A DNA stretch of 64,000 nt from Mycoemilia scoparia. Lineage: Eukaryota; Kickxellomycota; Kickxellomycetes; Kickxellales; Kickxellaceae. Shown piece after piece: positions 11,519 to 21,788 of this stretch. Numbering within the stretch: the stretch's first letter is position 1; every line of letters begins with the position of its first letter. Location: assembly GCA_027575805.1 (NCBI GenBank), contig JANBPU010000024.1:78216-142215 (forward strand), written 5' to 3'. The notes beneath the pieces were generated by a model. It ran no database searches, was not told the origin of the DNA, and saw nothing but the letters and a program-made list of their open reading frames with translations. Both the position numbers and the translations under genes were made by a program.

Positions 11519-12532
11519 TAATAATGATGATAACAATACTATCACTCTTGCTATATTATATATATAAACTCTCTGCACGCTCATAAAAATCATACATTTT
11601 TTTATTTATCTCGCTCTCTCTTTATATACATCTTTCCTTTATATTACTTTCCCTCTTTCTTTTATATCCCCCTTCTCTTCCTATTCCCCCTTGACAGCTC
11701 TGTATATACGGGAGCATACACACACATATATACAAACCCCTTTTATGCATCGCCAAATATGCACAATGTAAACTACACACATGCCTTTTTTAATGATTTT
11801 TCAGGCACAGGGTAGTTTTTATTAAAGAAATACCATGCGCCGCTAGAATAATACATACATTATTTACTACACTCTTTATATCAATACACTTCTAAACTTG
11901 TAAATAACTTTGTTCAGTTTATCACTACCAGTACATGTTGGAAAACAATAAATTTAGTGCAAATTGTATAGTCTATTACATTCAAATGTATGTAGCTATG
12001 GTCTATTTAGTCTGACGCTATTAGTGCGACTATTTTATTTTATACTTTTAAATTTTCAACAAAAGGGTCATTAATATTGATTTGAGCACTCAAATCAATC
12101 ATTGCCTTTACCCAATCATTTTTGTAAAGCAATGCAAAAAGAATAAGCAGGTTTTGCCCCAAATCAATTTGGAGTTATCGCCAAAACATCTATTTTCTAT
12201 AGCAAGTCTACCAAAAGACTTCGATCCTTGTGATTGAATATTAGTTAAATTTGTTGCATCATACGGACTGTGTGCTATATACACGATAGATTCCACTAAT
12301 TGATATTCCTATATCAAAAACAGCACCATGTCACCTTGTATATGTTATTTGATTCTAAGCTCTTTTAGCTGTATATAGGATATTTCGCTCTTGTTTTTCC
12401 TTTTATCACTCACTATAATATAACTAACAGTAAAGCCAATTTGTTGTTACTTGTTATAATTCCTGTATTTTATATAAAACCGCTGCACATATACATATAG
12501 CTGCATGTGTTGCAAGTTTAAGAGGGCTTCAT
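11519..12532. other. Intergenic, AT-rich
   Basis: Contains the 3' region of the Zn2Cys6 gene (pyrimidine-rich around 11600-11700) and the promoter of the next gene, with a TATA box TATATAAAA at about 12471-12478, 55 nt before the ATG. No gene is seen; the minus ORF at 12296-12108 is not convincing. Confidence 0.55.
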
Positions 12533-13477
12533 ATGTCTAATAGTCAAGAACACCATAAGCGCTTAAATCACAGGAGGGGCTGCAAGCATAAAAACAATAA
12601 TATAAGCAATGTAGATAAGTCAAATCAAAGTGCAGAACGTTCGCTAAACCCGTATCTGCTCTACCATAACATCGATGACTATGACAGCAATCACGGCCAA
12701 TTAATGGAAACTAATAATGTAGAAATAGTAGATCCGCCATACAACATGAGCTATCATCCTGACCAGCACATATATTTTTACTTGGATGAAACGGGTGGGC
12801 CAACGTATGTTCAGACCAAGTATGTTTATATCCCAGTAATAGCGCAAACCAGTCGTCACAGCCCCAAGCACAGACCTAATAGTAAAATGCACTGTCGCAA
12901 ATCAAAAAAATCCCCATCACAAGTATCCTACCACCAAAATAAACACCATAATGATGATAAAGAAGATGGTGATGGCAACAACAATATCAACAACAACAAC
13001 AGCCATAATAAACCGTCACAGAAGAAATGTTGTAACTTATTCAATATCAAATTAAAAACAAAACCAACACAAAGTAAAGAGAATAATCCAAAAATAGTGT
13101 GTCAAAATTGCAAAAGTAACGTTTACCCACCACGGCAACAACAACAAGAAGAACACCAGCAGTTATCAGAAGAAGAAATTGCCGCTGCAAAAAAAGCACA
13201 AGCATTATCCAAAAAATCCCAAAAACGTCGGCAAATGGCATGTATAACATGTGCCGGAATACTAACGTACCACTCTGTAGTTAACAAAGAAATGTTTGTG
13301 GCTCCCATTGAAAGATATGTAAGATATGCTGCTGGTTATTTCTTGTATGATGGTATAATATTGGGATCCAAGAATGATCATGATAAAAGCAGATGGGGCA
13401 AATTGGTTGATTTCTGTGGTAGGCATGTCACCGGGACTTTGGTACATGAATTAGCCAGAAGGTTTGCAATGGATTAG
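12533..13477 (+). CDS. Orphan Asn/His-rich protein with conserved-looking C-terminal domain
   Basis: 314 residues, single exon. The first ~230 residues are polar and low-complexity (Asn, His, Lys, Gln), with one aromatic patch (YFYLDETGGPTYVQTKYVYI). Two Cys pairs occur, CQNC and CITC, about 50 residues apart; a split zinc knuckle is possible but unproven. The last ~85 residues are balanced in composition and look folded (VNKEMFVAPIERYVRYAAGY, then GKLVDFCGRHVTGTLVHELA). I do not recognise the family. A TATA box lies 55 nt upstream. A family-1 element begins 91 bp after the stop, and the tRNA-Ser follows. Confidence 0.65.
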   Translation: MSNSQEHHKRLNHRRGCKHKNNNISNVDKSNQSAERSLNPYLLYHNIDDYDSNHGQLMETNNVEIVDPPYNMSYHPDQHIYFYLDETGGPTYVQTKYVYIPVIAQTSRHSPKHRPNSKMHCRKSKKSPSQVSYHQNKHHNDDKEDGDGNNNINNNNSHNKPSQKKCCNLFNIKLKTKPTQSKENNPKIVCQNCKSNVYPPRQQQQEEHQQLSEEEIAAAKKAQALSKKSQKRRQMACITCAGILTYHSVVNKEMFVAPIERYVRYAAGYFLYDGIILGSKNDHDKSRWGKLVDFCGRHVTGTLVHELARRFAMD

Positions 13478-13566
13478 TAATTAATTTTTAGGAATTTGCA
13501 ATAGTTATTTGTCGTTTTCAATAGTAGATAATTTAATGTTAATTTAAAATTTAATGGAAAATGTGT

Positions 13567-13694
13567 TTGGTTGATTATTTTTGAAGGGTAAATAATATCT
13601 ACTAATAAAACTGGATATTCATTTCGTTGTAGTTGCTTGCCCCTATAATCCCTTATCTACCAAAAGTTACCCTTCAAAAAAATAACCCCCATAT
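13567..13694 (+). mobile_element. Family-1 MITE-like element, copy 2
   Basis: Left arm TTGATTATTTTTGAAGGGTA and right arm TTACCCTTCAAAAAAATAAC, followed by CCCCATA, flank a diverged core (ACTAATAAAACTGGATATTC, then CCCCTATAATCCC). It lies 91 bp downstream of the stop codon at 13477. The outer ends are more diverged than in other copies, so the boundaries are approximate. Confidence 0.75.
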
Positions 13695-13797
13695 GTACAT
13701 CATATCAATCCATTATGTGTTTAGCATAGGTAGAATGCTCTACCCCACAACGCAACTACAGTTATGTTTATTGAAACAAAAAAAACCAAAAAAATAA

Positions 13798-13879
13798 CGT
13801 CACCAACAGGATTTGAACCTGTGCGGGAAAATCCCATGTGATTTCTAGTCACACGCCTTAACCACTCGGCCATAGTGAC
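13798..13879 (-). tRNA. tRNA-Ser (anticodon AGA)
   Basis: Read on the minus strand from 13879. A 7-bp acceptor stem is formed by GTCACTA and TGGTGAC (one G-T pair), with discriminator G at 13798. The D arm is GGCCGAGTGGTTAAGGC, and the anticodon loop CTAGAAA within TGTGA...TCACA gives AGA, decoding TCT. A long variable arm (ATGGGATTTTCCCG region) is typical of serine tRNA. The T arm contains the GGTTCAAATCC consensus. Length is 82 nt and no intron is seen. Confidence 0.95.
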
Positions 13880-15533
13880 AATATTTTAAACTCAAAGATG
13901 GTTTTTAAAATAATTTTCTGTATATATTTGGTATATTATAAATTCTTGTCATTCTCTTATGTGAGTATCTGATTAGCCAACTTTTCCATTAATAAATACA
14001 ACAATGTCACACTTTGTTTACTGTTTTTGACAAATATCATCACGCATTATGTTGAGATTCAATCTTTTGTTTATAATGGGCCTTTTTTGTAAGCCACTAT
14101 TGCCTTATGGCAACATTCACAAATCATATTATATACACTAATGATAACAAACTGCAGCTATTTATGGCAACAATTTGATCAATCATAACAACTTTTCTGT
14201 GGTGTACCCTCCTGTATATTTCAGTTAAGCCACGAGTGTAGAAGCATTACAAGCCTACCATCATGAGTTCTTTTTGGGGAAGAGCAATTCTTGGCTGTGG
14301 TCGGAGGCATATATTCGATTTGACATGAAAATGAGCGAGAATGATTGTTTATGTATCAAGCCAAAGACAACAAGCAACTTTTCAGAGCTATCCTCCTATT
14401 GTCCTTTCATTGTTGGGTTTTTGATAATTGCCCGACTGTGTGCACATGAGGCGACAATAAAGCTGAAGCCAGAAGCGCCTTTGCATTATTTGTGGGGTCA
14501 TATAATCTTGCAAAGAAGCAGAGAGTGAGTGAGTGAGTGAGCGAGAGGATGGCTGAGGCGTAGTTGGGATTCGTTACCAAGATAAAAGAAAATAATCATT
14601 TTCAAGCATGAATTACTTGTTTAAAGCGAGGAGAGTCTTTTGAAGAATGAGAGGAAAGTTGGTAAGATCCTGGGAGACAAAACAATACAATACAAATCGT
14701 AGTAGAATGTGTGACATGTTTACTGCAGAAAGCGAGCGAGAGAGAAGCTACAATGCGAGTATGGTGCAAAGATGTGCAATGGAGAGAACGAGAGAGTTCA
14801 AGATGCAGGGGATTTCCAGTAATCTGCAAATACTATTTATTAGCTCTTTACACTCAAAAGAAGGTGGGGGAGGAGTGATCAGCCTGTTCATGTATGATAG
14901 ATTCATTCAGCTCGATTCTAAAGGGTATAAACTACAAAGGATGATATATTGCGGTTAATGCGTCAGTAACATGATAACTGTGGGCGAAAGAGAGAGATGC
15001 CCAAACAGTGTGCTTGTTATTATTACCAAAAATTGCCATTCAAAGATAAAAACAGCCCACACAAAAATAAGGGCCTGCAGAGCCAGAGACGAATGGCAAG
15101 GAAGAAGATCATATTTGTGTAAATTTGAGGAAGTTTTCTGTTTGTCTCCCTGCACAGATTTACATGTGTTCAACATATCTCATGGTCTGATTTCAGTCCA
15201 AAGCGGGACACCTTACATTGTGGAGCTTTGTAGAGAGCAGCAGCCAAGATATTCGGACTGCAATGTTGAGATCAAAATTGCTCGAAAAGTCCTTTTAAAT
15301 AAATATTGTATCGTATTTACTTGAAAGCAGTGTAGGAAATTTGGGGCCATCCAGACAATGCATCACAAAACCACTGAATAAAGGATTTCTTTTGTGAGAG
15401 CCTTGGGCATGGTTTAACAACATTACAAGTGTGGCATTGGGATGTTGTTTTTCCTGGGCAGGCCGCTAAGTTGAAGGGACAAAATGTATCCTAGAAGCTA
15501 CTTTGCCCAAATCGTTTCCTTGAATCTTCAAAA

Positions 15534-15541
15534 TATAAATA
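15534..15541 (+). promoter_or_regulatory. TATA box of the first GPI-protein gene
   Basis: TATAAATA lies 100 nt before the ATG at 15641, followed by a C/T-rich leader (CCTCCCCCATTCCC). Confidence 0.5.
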
Positions 15542-15640
15542 TCGACACATTGGGGATGGTTTGAATTCTCCTCATTAACCAATATCGACTATATTCCCTC
15601 CCCCATTCCCTATATCCCTCATTCCCCTAGCTTTATCATA

Positions 15641-16345
15641 ATGTACAAGTCTATTTCCGTTCTCCTTCTTCTTGCTCTTTCGGCATCCAACATTATGGCC
15701 ATCCCCGCCAGAGGTGGTGGTGGTTCCGGATCCGGTTCTGGTTCAGGCGCTGACACTAATGCTGGTAGCCCTCCCGCTGGTGCTAACGACGATACTCTTG
15801 GAGGTCTTGGTGGCTCCAATAACATTGGACTTGACTCAGGAAACGATGACGACTTGCTTGGCTCAGGCTCCAAGGTTGGTTCTGGTAGCGACCTGGTAGG
15901 TAACAGCAACGGCCTCACCGGCGGTATTAACCAGAGTGGTGGCAGTCCTGGACAAGACGCCATGATGAACAGCATCTGGGACAAGACAAAGAACACCTAC
16001 TCATCTGTCTTGGACAAGATCAAGGACAGCGACTCTGGCGCTTACAAGAGTCTTACTAAGGCCCTTGGTGGTGATGATGTTCCTTCTACATACGACGCTG
16101 ACTGGGTAAAGAAGTTCACCAACTTTGGTGCCAAATATCTCAAGGATAATGGTATGGGTGGTGCCGTTCCAACCGGAATCACCGATGACGACACCGATAG
16201 CGGATCTGCCAAGGGTGGCAAGAAGGGTGGAAGCGGCAAAGCTGGCAGCGGTGCTAACGAGTCTGAAGATGGTGGCTCCGCCTCCACCTTTGGTGTATCT
16301 ATTGCTGGTGTTGCCTTTGTTGCCATTGCTGGTAGCTTCTTCTAA
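15641..16345 (+). CDS. Secreted GPI-anchored Gly/Ser-rich protein, member 1 of a local family
   Basis: 234 residues, single exon. An N-terminal signal peptide (about 1-20, LLLLALSASNIMA) is followed by a Gly/Ser-rich spacer (about 24-100). The family core follows at about 105-175: W, then YSSVLDKIKDSDSGAYKSL, then PSTYDADWVKK, then a VPTG motif. A Gly/Ser/Lys-rich stalk and a hydrophobic C-terminal tail (FGVSIAGVAFVAIAGSFF) follow, preceded by small residues suited to a GPI omega site. The expected location is the plasma membrane outer face or cell wall. Function is unknown. The relation to the cluster at 22-34 kb rests on the shared core pattern and tail layout. Confidence 0.8.
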   Translation: MYKSISVLLLLALSASNIMAIPARGGGGSGSGSGSGADTNAGSPPAGANDDTLGGLGGSNNIGLDSGNDDDLLGSGSKVGSGSDLVGNSNGLTGGINQSGGSPGQDAMMNSIWDKTKNTYSSVLDKIKDSDSGAYKSLTKALGGDDVPSTYDADWVKKFTNFGAKYLKDNGMGGAVPTGITDDDTDSGSAKGGKKGGSGKAGSGANESEDGGSASTFGVSIAGVAFVAIAGSFF

Positions 16346-16849
16346 AACTAACACATCTAATGGAACCTTTTCTATACTTTTAAAAAACCTACCTATAATG
16401 AATATATTTTTCTTTAATGTCTTTCGATGACAATATACCTTTGTATTTTATCATTACAACCATCTGAGTGGAGTGTATCGTATCAATGCTATTTCGGTTG
16501 ATGTTGGCAGTTTTTTGGGATTTTGGATTCTCATAATACTTTATCTGGGGTGCTGATCATTAGAAAATTACTTTAAGTGGATTGAGTGGGACATAAGGAA
16601 GGAATGTTTATAGTTAAAATCTTTATAGGGCTTGGACATGGGAAAATATTTTTGAAGGCCAATGTTTACTAGTAAGACTGGACATCATCCATTCAGCTGT
16701 GGTTGCCCCTATAATCGTTAGTGGCCAAAAGGTATACTTCAAAGGTTACCAGACACATTGCGCCTTATATAATCGGATATTGTAAAGCAAAATATAAAAA
16801 CCAGCCATCCACCACTCTTTTATTGTCCAAAAAACTAGTTGTAACAAAA
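16346..16849. other. Intergenic with a degenerate family-1 element
   Basis: Contains the 3' flank of the GPI gene and a diverged MITE copy (16638-16750); nothing else is supported. Confidence 0.5.
16638..16750 (+). mobile_element. Family-1 MITE-like element, copy 3 (degenerate)
   Basis: Left part ATGGGAAAATATTTTTGAAG, core TTTACTAGTAAGACTGGACA, TTCAGCTGTGGTTGCCCCTA and TAATCGTTAGTGGCCAAAAG, with a decayed right arm (TATACTTCAAAGGTTACC). It is about 290 bp after the stop at 16345. Confidence 0.65.
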
Positions 16850-17650
16850 ATGGCAATTCTAGCCTTAAATTGTAGGCAGAGCCTATGTCTATCCATAAAA
16901 CACTAACAACAGCAGATGTACTTGTATGCCCCAAGGTGCGGATATTCATCAAAAAGCAGCAATAGCAATAGTAAGCAATATAGCCAAAACACACAATCAA
17001 TGGTCTTAATCATTTATCTACCCATCCACTAAATGCATAGCTGAACTTTATATACTGGTTTATACAGAATATTAGCCACAGATTCAACACCACCAAATCA
17101 ACATAGAAAATTATAAAACTACAAATACATGCGAGACAATGCTGACAAAATCCTCCAAAATGCCAAATATCGTAATGTCCATGATGCAGATCCACACATA
17201 GTTGGTCAACTGTACAAACAATTTCGTATATCAACTACAAAATTAAATGAACTACGTAGTCGATTAAACCAAATATCTAAACAGTTTGGTAAATTGATGG
17301 CTGCTGCCAACAAGAAGGTGTCAAAAAAGAAACCAGCAGACCAAACAAGCTGGAATCAGCAACCGGAGAACAATAATAACAGTGGTGGAGAAACCAAAGA
17401 GAGCTTGGCAATAAAAAAGCTAGTGATCTAAATGGCCAGATCAAAGATTTACGATTCGTACTACAATAATTTGAAGCAGACATGCTTCAAGAATGCCATC
17501 AGGCTACCACCAACATCAGGTATAAAGGTGGCAATATTGTTGGAGGCGGGTTGGATTTTGTTCATACACTTAATGGTACAGCTTGTGCAGTTCCTAGAAC
17601 ATTGGTGGCATTACAGGAAAATCGTTTTTACGAAAAAAAAATAAAAGTTT
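16850..17650 (+). pseudogene. Decayed seryl-tRNA synthetase, mitochondrial type
   Basis: Three blocks in order recall a seryl-tRNA synthetase. (1) An ATG at 16850 opens a presequence-like stretch rich in Arg/Ser/Leu, broken by a TAA, then RCGYSSKSSNSN as at a mitochondrial cleavage site. (2) 17117-17330 reads NYKYMRDNADKIL, NAKYRNVHDADP and LNELRSRLNQISKQFGKLM, the N-terminal tRNA-binding coiled-coil arm. (3) After a frameshift and an in-frame stop (TAA near 17469), 17480-17630 reads NIRYKGG and FVHTLNGTACAVPRTLVALQ, which matches class II motif 3 of this enzyme. Motifs 1 and 2 and the main catalytic domain, roughly 200-250 residues, are missing between blocks 2 and 3. The gene cannot make an active enzyme; a functional copy presumably lies elsewhere. 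Block 3 is in a different frame from block 2. Confidence 0.75.
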
Positions 17651-17810
17651 GTATATTCCTAAAGTGTTGAGACCTTGGATGATGGGCGTTGAGTTACTCA
17701 AGGCTCCGTGTACATCATCATCTGGTAGTGATTCATAAATTTGGAGTTATTAGTTTGATCGGGTTTTTTAGATAGAGTATAATTGTTATTAAATGATATT
17801 TAGATTTGGA

Positions 17811-17811
<1 letters not shown>

Positions 17812-17852
<41 letters not shown>
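17812..17852. repeat. (TTA)n microsatellite
   Basis: About 13 uninterrupted TTA units directly before a family-2 element. Confidence 0.95.
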
Positions 17853-17865
17853 GAATGATCGGGGG

Positions 17866-18003
17866 TGGCAGGTTCTCCATAAAGTGAACCAAGATTTACA
17901 CCCATACCTCCGACCAACACAATGTTCAATAAGCAGCATACATACACTTCAGGCTGATTATCATGAGTCTATTCTGGCATGCTTCTATAGGAGACTCTGC
18001 CAT
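17866..18003. mobile_element. Family-2 MITE-like element, copy A
   Basis: The left end TGGCAGGTTCTCCATAAAG and the reverse complement of the right end (TGGCAGAGTCTCCTATAGAA) form a terminal inverted repeat. The right half carries the family landmark CTATTCTGGCATGCTTCTAT. No ORF. Confidence 0.6.
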
Positions 18004-18188
18004 ACATGGAAAAAATAGTAGACATTATAATTGCCTTGATTTTAGAAGCCGATTGATCTGGTATAATCATTTATGAACAATTGTCAAAAACAAAACAAAA
18101 TAAAACATCGCTGCTCTATGCCATTTAAGCCAGATATACACACGCTTCAAGGTGTGCTCTCAAAACACAGCCAAAACTTGTGTCTCCA

Positions 18189-19378
18189 CGCCTTGTGGCT
18201 GTTTTTCTTTTTATACCTCTTCAATCTCTGGTTATATCGACATAGTCGTTGCATATATATTTGCTTACTTTTATCAGCACTATTCGCTTTGAATACTTCC
18301 AAGCCACCTTCCCAAGCTTCTAACAAATGGCAGGTTTCTCGAAAAATATTGACAAAAACTCCATTCCCTCTGCCCCAACGTCGGAAATGGAGCTGCTGGG
18401 TACTACGAGCCTACTAAATTACCATTTGGATAATGGCAAAGTAGTATCATATGATGAAATGAAACTGAAATATTATTTGGATAAAGACAAAGTAATAACA
18501 TATGAAAATGAAGATAAATTGAAAGGGGCCGTTATGCTGGACGATGTTTTGCTTAGAGTCGATGAAGTGCCGCTGATTAAACTCTATAAAAAGTTTGATA
18601 CCCCTCCAGCAGAAAACATGTACTTAAAAGTGCCGTGTATCCCGAAAAACAATCCCTGGCACTTCAATTGCAAGAACAGCATGAGAAGGGAGATTAGAAA
18701 TCTGACGGAGATTAAGCACCCAAACATTCCCAAACTGTATGGATACAGAGAATTGGATGGATATATTCTTGGATTGTATATTGACAAATACGATATCACT
18801 CTTGAGGATTTGTTGGAAAGCAAGGTGGATTTTGATCGTCACAAATTCTTTGCTAAATTGTGTGAGATTGTCAAATCCATTCATAAACAAGGATATGTCC
18901 ATGCTGATATGCATGATTTGAATATCATGGTAAAGAAGGAGAATCTAGACGAACCATTCCTGATAGACTTTGATTCTGCAGAGAAAATTGGAACAGAAAC
19001 TGGCAGGCAAAGAAAGTATGTGTTCGAATTCAGAGATAAAGTATTTAATGAAGATATTGACAATTATTCACTAGCCTTGTTGAAAAAGAGATTAGAAATC
19101 GAGGATGATAAGATTGAGGCTACTCCAGTCATTGCTACTCCCGATGAGTAACTCCCTAGTTCTTTTAAAAAGACCTTGCTTTGAGTGCAATTCATACCCG
19201 AGTGCTATACTTTACCATATCATTTCACACAAGCAGTGCTATTATTATCTATCACATCAATTCCAACTTTTTAGTATTATATTTTTAAATATACGCATTC
19301 ATAAATATTCAGAAATATCAATAAATATTTTAATAGCTATAGTAGTAGCATTTATAATAGGTTCTAATAAACGCAATA
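18189..19378. repeat. Kinase duplication, unit 1
   Basis: About 1.2 kb homologous to 20557-21632. It starts with CGCCTTGTGGCTGTTTT, spans the whole kinase-like gene and ends in CTAATAAACGCAATA. Identity is highest over the middle and 3' half of the gene and the 3' flank, and low over the first ~75 codons. Confidence 0.85.
18327..19151 (+). CDS. Protein-kinase-like protein, intact copy
   Basis: 274 residues, single exon. Kinase landmarks: a Lys in YLKVP (K101, the VAIK-type lysine), Glu122 in RREIRNL (helix C), a hinge-like GLYIDKYDITLEDLL, a catalytic loop HADMHDLN (His192, Asp194, Asn199) and DFD (214-216) in place of DFG. No glycine-rich loop is evident, and the C-lobe after DFD is only about 55 residues. 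It is therefore a compact, divergent kinase closer in length to lipopolysaccharide- or Bud32-type folds than to a classical kinase. The N-terminus carries a tandem 17-residue unit (YHLDNGKVVSYD, then YYLDKDKVITYE). Substrate unknown. It is one of two adjacent copies; the second is broken. Start: the first ATG giving the conserved MELLG region. Confidence 0.75.
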   Translation: MAGFSKNIDKNSIPSAPTSEMELLGTTSLLNYHLDNGKVVSYDEMKLKYYLDKDKVITYENEDKLKGAVMLDDVLLRVDEVPLIKLYKKFDTPPAENMYLKVPCIPKNNPWHFNCKNSMRREIRNLTEIKHPNIPKLYGYRELDGYILGLYIDKYDITLEDLLESKVDFDRHKFFAKLCEIVKSIHKQGYVHADMHDLNIMVKKENLDEPFLIDFDSAEKIGTETGRQRKYVFEFRDKVFNEDIDNYSLALLKKRLEIEDDKIEATPVIATPDE

Positions 19379-20674
19379 TATATTGGTTGATTTTACTTTT
19401 GATAAAGTGTGTAGTAGATAGAAATAGGTATTCGGGTTTTGACCCAACTGTGTGCCAATTCATTTGCAACCTCTGGGAACCGATTTTTGCCTAAACTCTT
19501 ATGAAATCTAGCCATATATTTATATATAACTCTACAGATTTTTCTTAACATTGCTATTGATTAAGTTTGTATTTGAATGCTTATGTATTCGGGGTTATTA
19601 TCATCATGAATAGTGCAGCACCTTATCACCCATCCTTTGCTTTGCAATAATGGTACAGCACGCCAGCTTATTTATAAAAAGATATAAATGTTTAACACAT
19701 TTGTCTTTTAATGTGAAGCAGAGGCTTTTATTGAGTTATATATCCAAAAACGATTGCTGGAAGAGTATAGCTCGAGCTCAGCTATTACCATATGGACAAT
19801 AATTTTTGAAGGGTGGAAGTTTACTAGTAAAACTAGACATACATTTGGCTGTGATTCCCCTATAATCACTGGTCACCAAAATTTACCCTTCAAAAATTAT
19901 TACCCATATGGCTGATTTCTAGTTTATCACTATTTTAGTATACGTATAGGTTTATTCCAGCATGTTATGAATCAGATATAGCATCCTCTCATAGTACCTT
20001 ACTTCTCCTTATTGTGTGTAGGATCCGAAAGTCCTCTGGGAGTTGAGATTCCCTGTTCAATGTGTGCACATATAAACCTCTTGTCCCATACTCAAGCAGA
20101 TACCGATGCCCATATTATTGCTATACTTTTATCTCCGTCTTTTTAACTACATTACTTGAAGTACTAAGTATCTTTCAACATTCATACATCTCTAACAAGT
20201 TAAAAATACATTGCAAAAACACCACCAGATAGTTTATTGATTTAAACAAATATTATTTGACTACCCAAGATTTCATCAGCATCCAACTATATCTTTCTTT
20301 AGTATATTCACGCTCAAAAGAGCACCAGGATATTAAAAATACTAGCGGGTTAATATCAAGATTACAATTAAAATGATTAGTTTTTGGGGTGTTTTGAGTT
20401 CAATGTATGAATGTACGTGTTGGTTCCATTTTGACGGGGACTCTTCCTCAAAATGATCGATCTGATTTGATAAGAACAACTCTTCATAACAAAACACATC
20501 ATCTGAATCACTTCATGTTGTATCCAAAACAAAGGAAAGTAAAACCAGAAGTTCCGCGCCTTGTGGCTGTTTTACTCTTTATGCCTCCAACCTCTGATCA
20601 TATCGACATAGCTATTGCATATATACTTGTTTACTTTTATATCAACACCGTTTTCATTAAGAAACCCAAGTCAA
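19152..20674. other. Intergenic between the kinase copies
   Basis: Contains the duplicated 3' flank (to 19378) and a near-perfect family-1 element (19791-19908). From 20557 it holds the promoter side of duplication unit 2. No gene is supported; ORFs 19105-19494 and 20407-20691 are not coding-like. Confidence 0.55.
19791..19908 (+). mobile_element. Family-1 MITE-like element, copy 4
   Basis: This is the clearest copy. ATGGACAATAATTTTTGAAG at the left and TTCAAAAATTATTACCCATA at the right are nearly perfect inverted repeats, extending into flanking CCATATGG on both sides. The core includes TTACTAGTAAAACTAGACAT and CCCCTATAATCACTGGTCAC. Length is 118 bp including TA at both ends. Confidence 0.85.
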
Positions 20675-21632
20675 ATGCTTTCTTTACCTAACGAACTTGA
20701 ACAGCAGTCCTCTTCATCCACCTCTCTTCCATCTGTTCCAACACCAGAGATGGAATTATTGGGTTTCAAGCATTCACAAAAATTTTACTTGGACAAAAAC
20801 AGAGTAATAATATACGATGAAGAGCACAATTCTGTAGAAGCAACTTCATTGGGTGATGCATTACTAAGAGAAGATGAAGTGCCATTGATTAAACTCTATA
20901 AAAAGTTTGATATCCCGCCAGAGAAGATGTACCTAAAGGTGCCATGTATTGCTAGGAACAACTGGCGGCCTTTCAATTGCAAGAACAGCATGAGAAGGGA
21001 GATTAGAAATCTGACGGAGATTAAGCACCCGAATATCCCCAAGCTGTATGGATACAGAGAACTGGATGGATATATTCTTGGGTTATATATTGACAAATAC
21101 GATATCACTCTTGAGGATTTGTTGAAAAGCAAGGTGAATTTTGATCGTCACAAATTCTTTGCTAAATTGTGTGAGATTGTCAAATCCATTCATAAGCAAG
21201 GATATGTCCATGCTGATATAAACAGGTTCAATGTCATGGTCAAGAAGGAAAATCTAGACGAACCATTCCTGATAGATTTTGATTCTGCTGAGAAAATTGG
21301 TGCAGAGATAAAGTATTTAATGAAGATATTGACAATAATTTACTAGCCTTGTTGAAAAAGAGATTAGAAATCGAGGATGATAAGATTGAGGCCACTCCAG
21401 CCATTGCTGCTCCCGATGAGTAACTCCCTAGTTCTTTTAAAAAGAGCTTTGCTTTGGACTCAATTCATACCCGAGTGCTATACTTTACCATATCATTTCA
21501 CACAAGCAGTGCTATTATTATTTATCACATCAATTCCAACTTTTTAGTATTACATTTTTAAATATTCAGAAATATCAATAAATATTTTAATAGCTGTAAC
21601 AGTATTTATGATGCATTCTAATAAACGCAATA
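20557..21632. repeat. Kinase duplication, unit 2
   Basis: Homologous to 18189-19378. Similarity stops at AAACGCAATA, three bases before the family-2 element that starts at 21635. Confidence 0.85.
20675..21423 (+). pseudogene. Protein-kinase-like pseudogene (frameshifted second copy)
   Basis: From the ATG at 20675 the frame matches the intact copy from MELLG onward. It keeps the Lys of YLKVP, the HAD...N loop (HADINRFN) and DFDSAEKIG. Directly after that, 37 nt present in the intact copy (about 18988-19025) are missing here, between short CAGA repeats. The reading frame therefore shifts and stops at 21344-21346. The original frame continues past the shift as LLALLKKRLEIEDDKIEA and ends with the same PDE-stop at 21421-21423. 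The N-terminal 17-residue unit is present only once. If expressed it would be a C-terminally shortened protein. It is probably a recent pseudogene, since the remaining codons are still open. Confidence 0.8.
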
Positions 21633-21634
21633 AA

Positions 21635-21788
21635 TGGCAAGTTCTCCTTCAAAAGGAAACAGTTTGGTACCCTCATACATACCCTGCAAATCGGCCCACA
21701 ATCCATACACTTTGCTTGGAGCTCGACGGATCATTGGCCATCATCCAGGGTATTCTTCTGGTGCACACCTTCAAAAGAGATCCTGCCA
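21635..21788. mobile_element. Family-2 MITE-like element, copy B
   Basis: The left end TGGCAAGTTCTCCTTCAAAA and the reverse complement of the right end (TGGCAGGATCTCTTTTGAAG) are inverted repeats. Interior landmarks CCCTGCAAATCGGCCCA and CATCCAGGGTATTCTTCTGG are shared with copies C and E. It sits at the edge of the kinase duplication. Confidence 0.7.

Larger units (their letters stand above)
13478..15640. other. Intergenic with one MITE and one tRNA gene
   Basis: Apart from the family-1 element (13567-13694) and the tRNA-Ser (13798-13879), I see no gene. ORFs at 14274-15324 have random composition and share no motif with neighbours. There is a GTGA/GAGT-type simple repeat near 14524-14545. 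Confidence 0.55.
17651..18326. other. Intergenic with microsatellite and family-2 element
   Basis: Contains a (TTA)n microsatellite (17812-17852), a family-2 element (17866-18003) and, from about 18189, the promoter-side end of the duplicated kinase segment. No gene is supported. Confidence 0.55.

Noticed and set aside
14274..15324. Several overlapping 75-117 codon ORFs upstream of GPI gene 1
   Set aside because: No start context, no domain, random composition on both strands.
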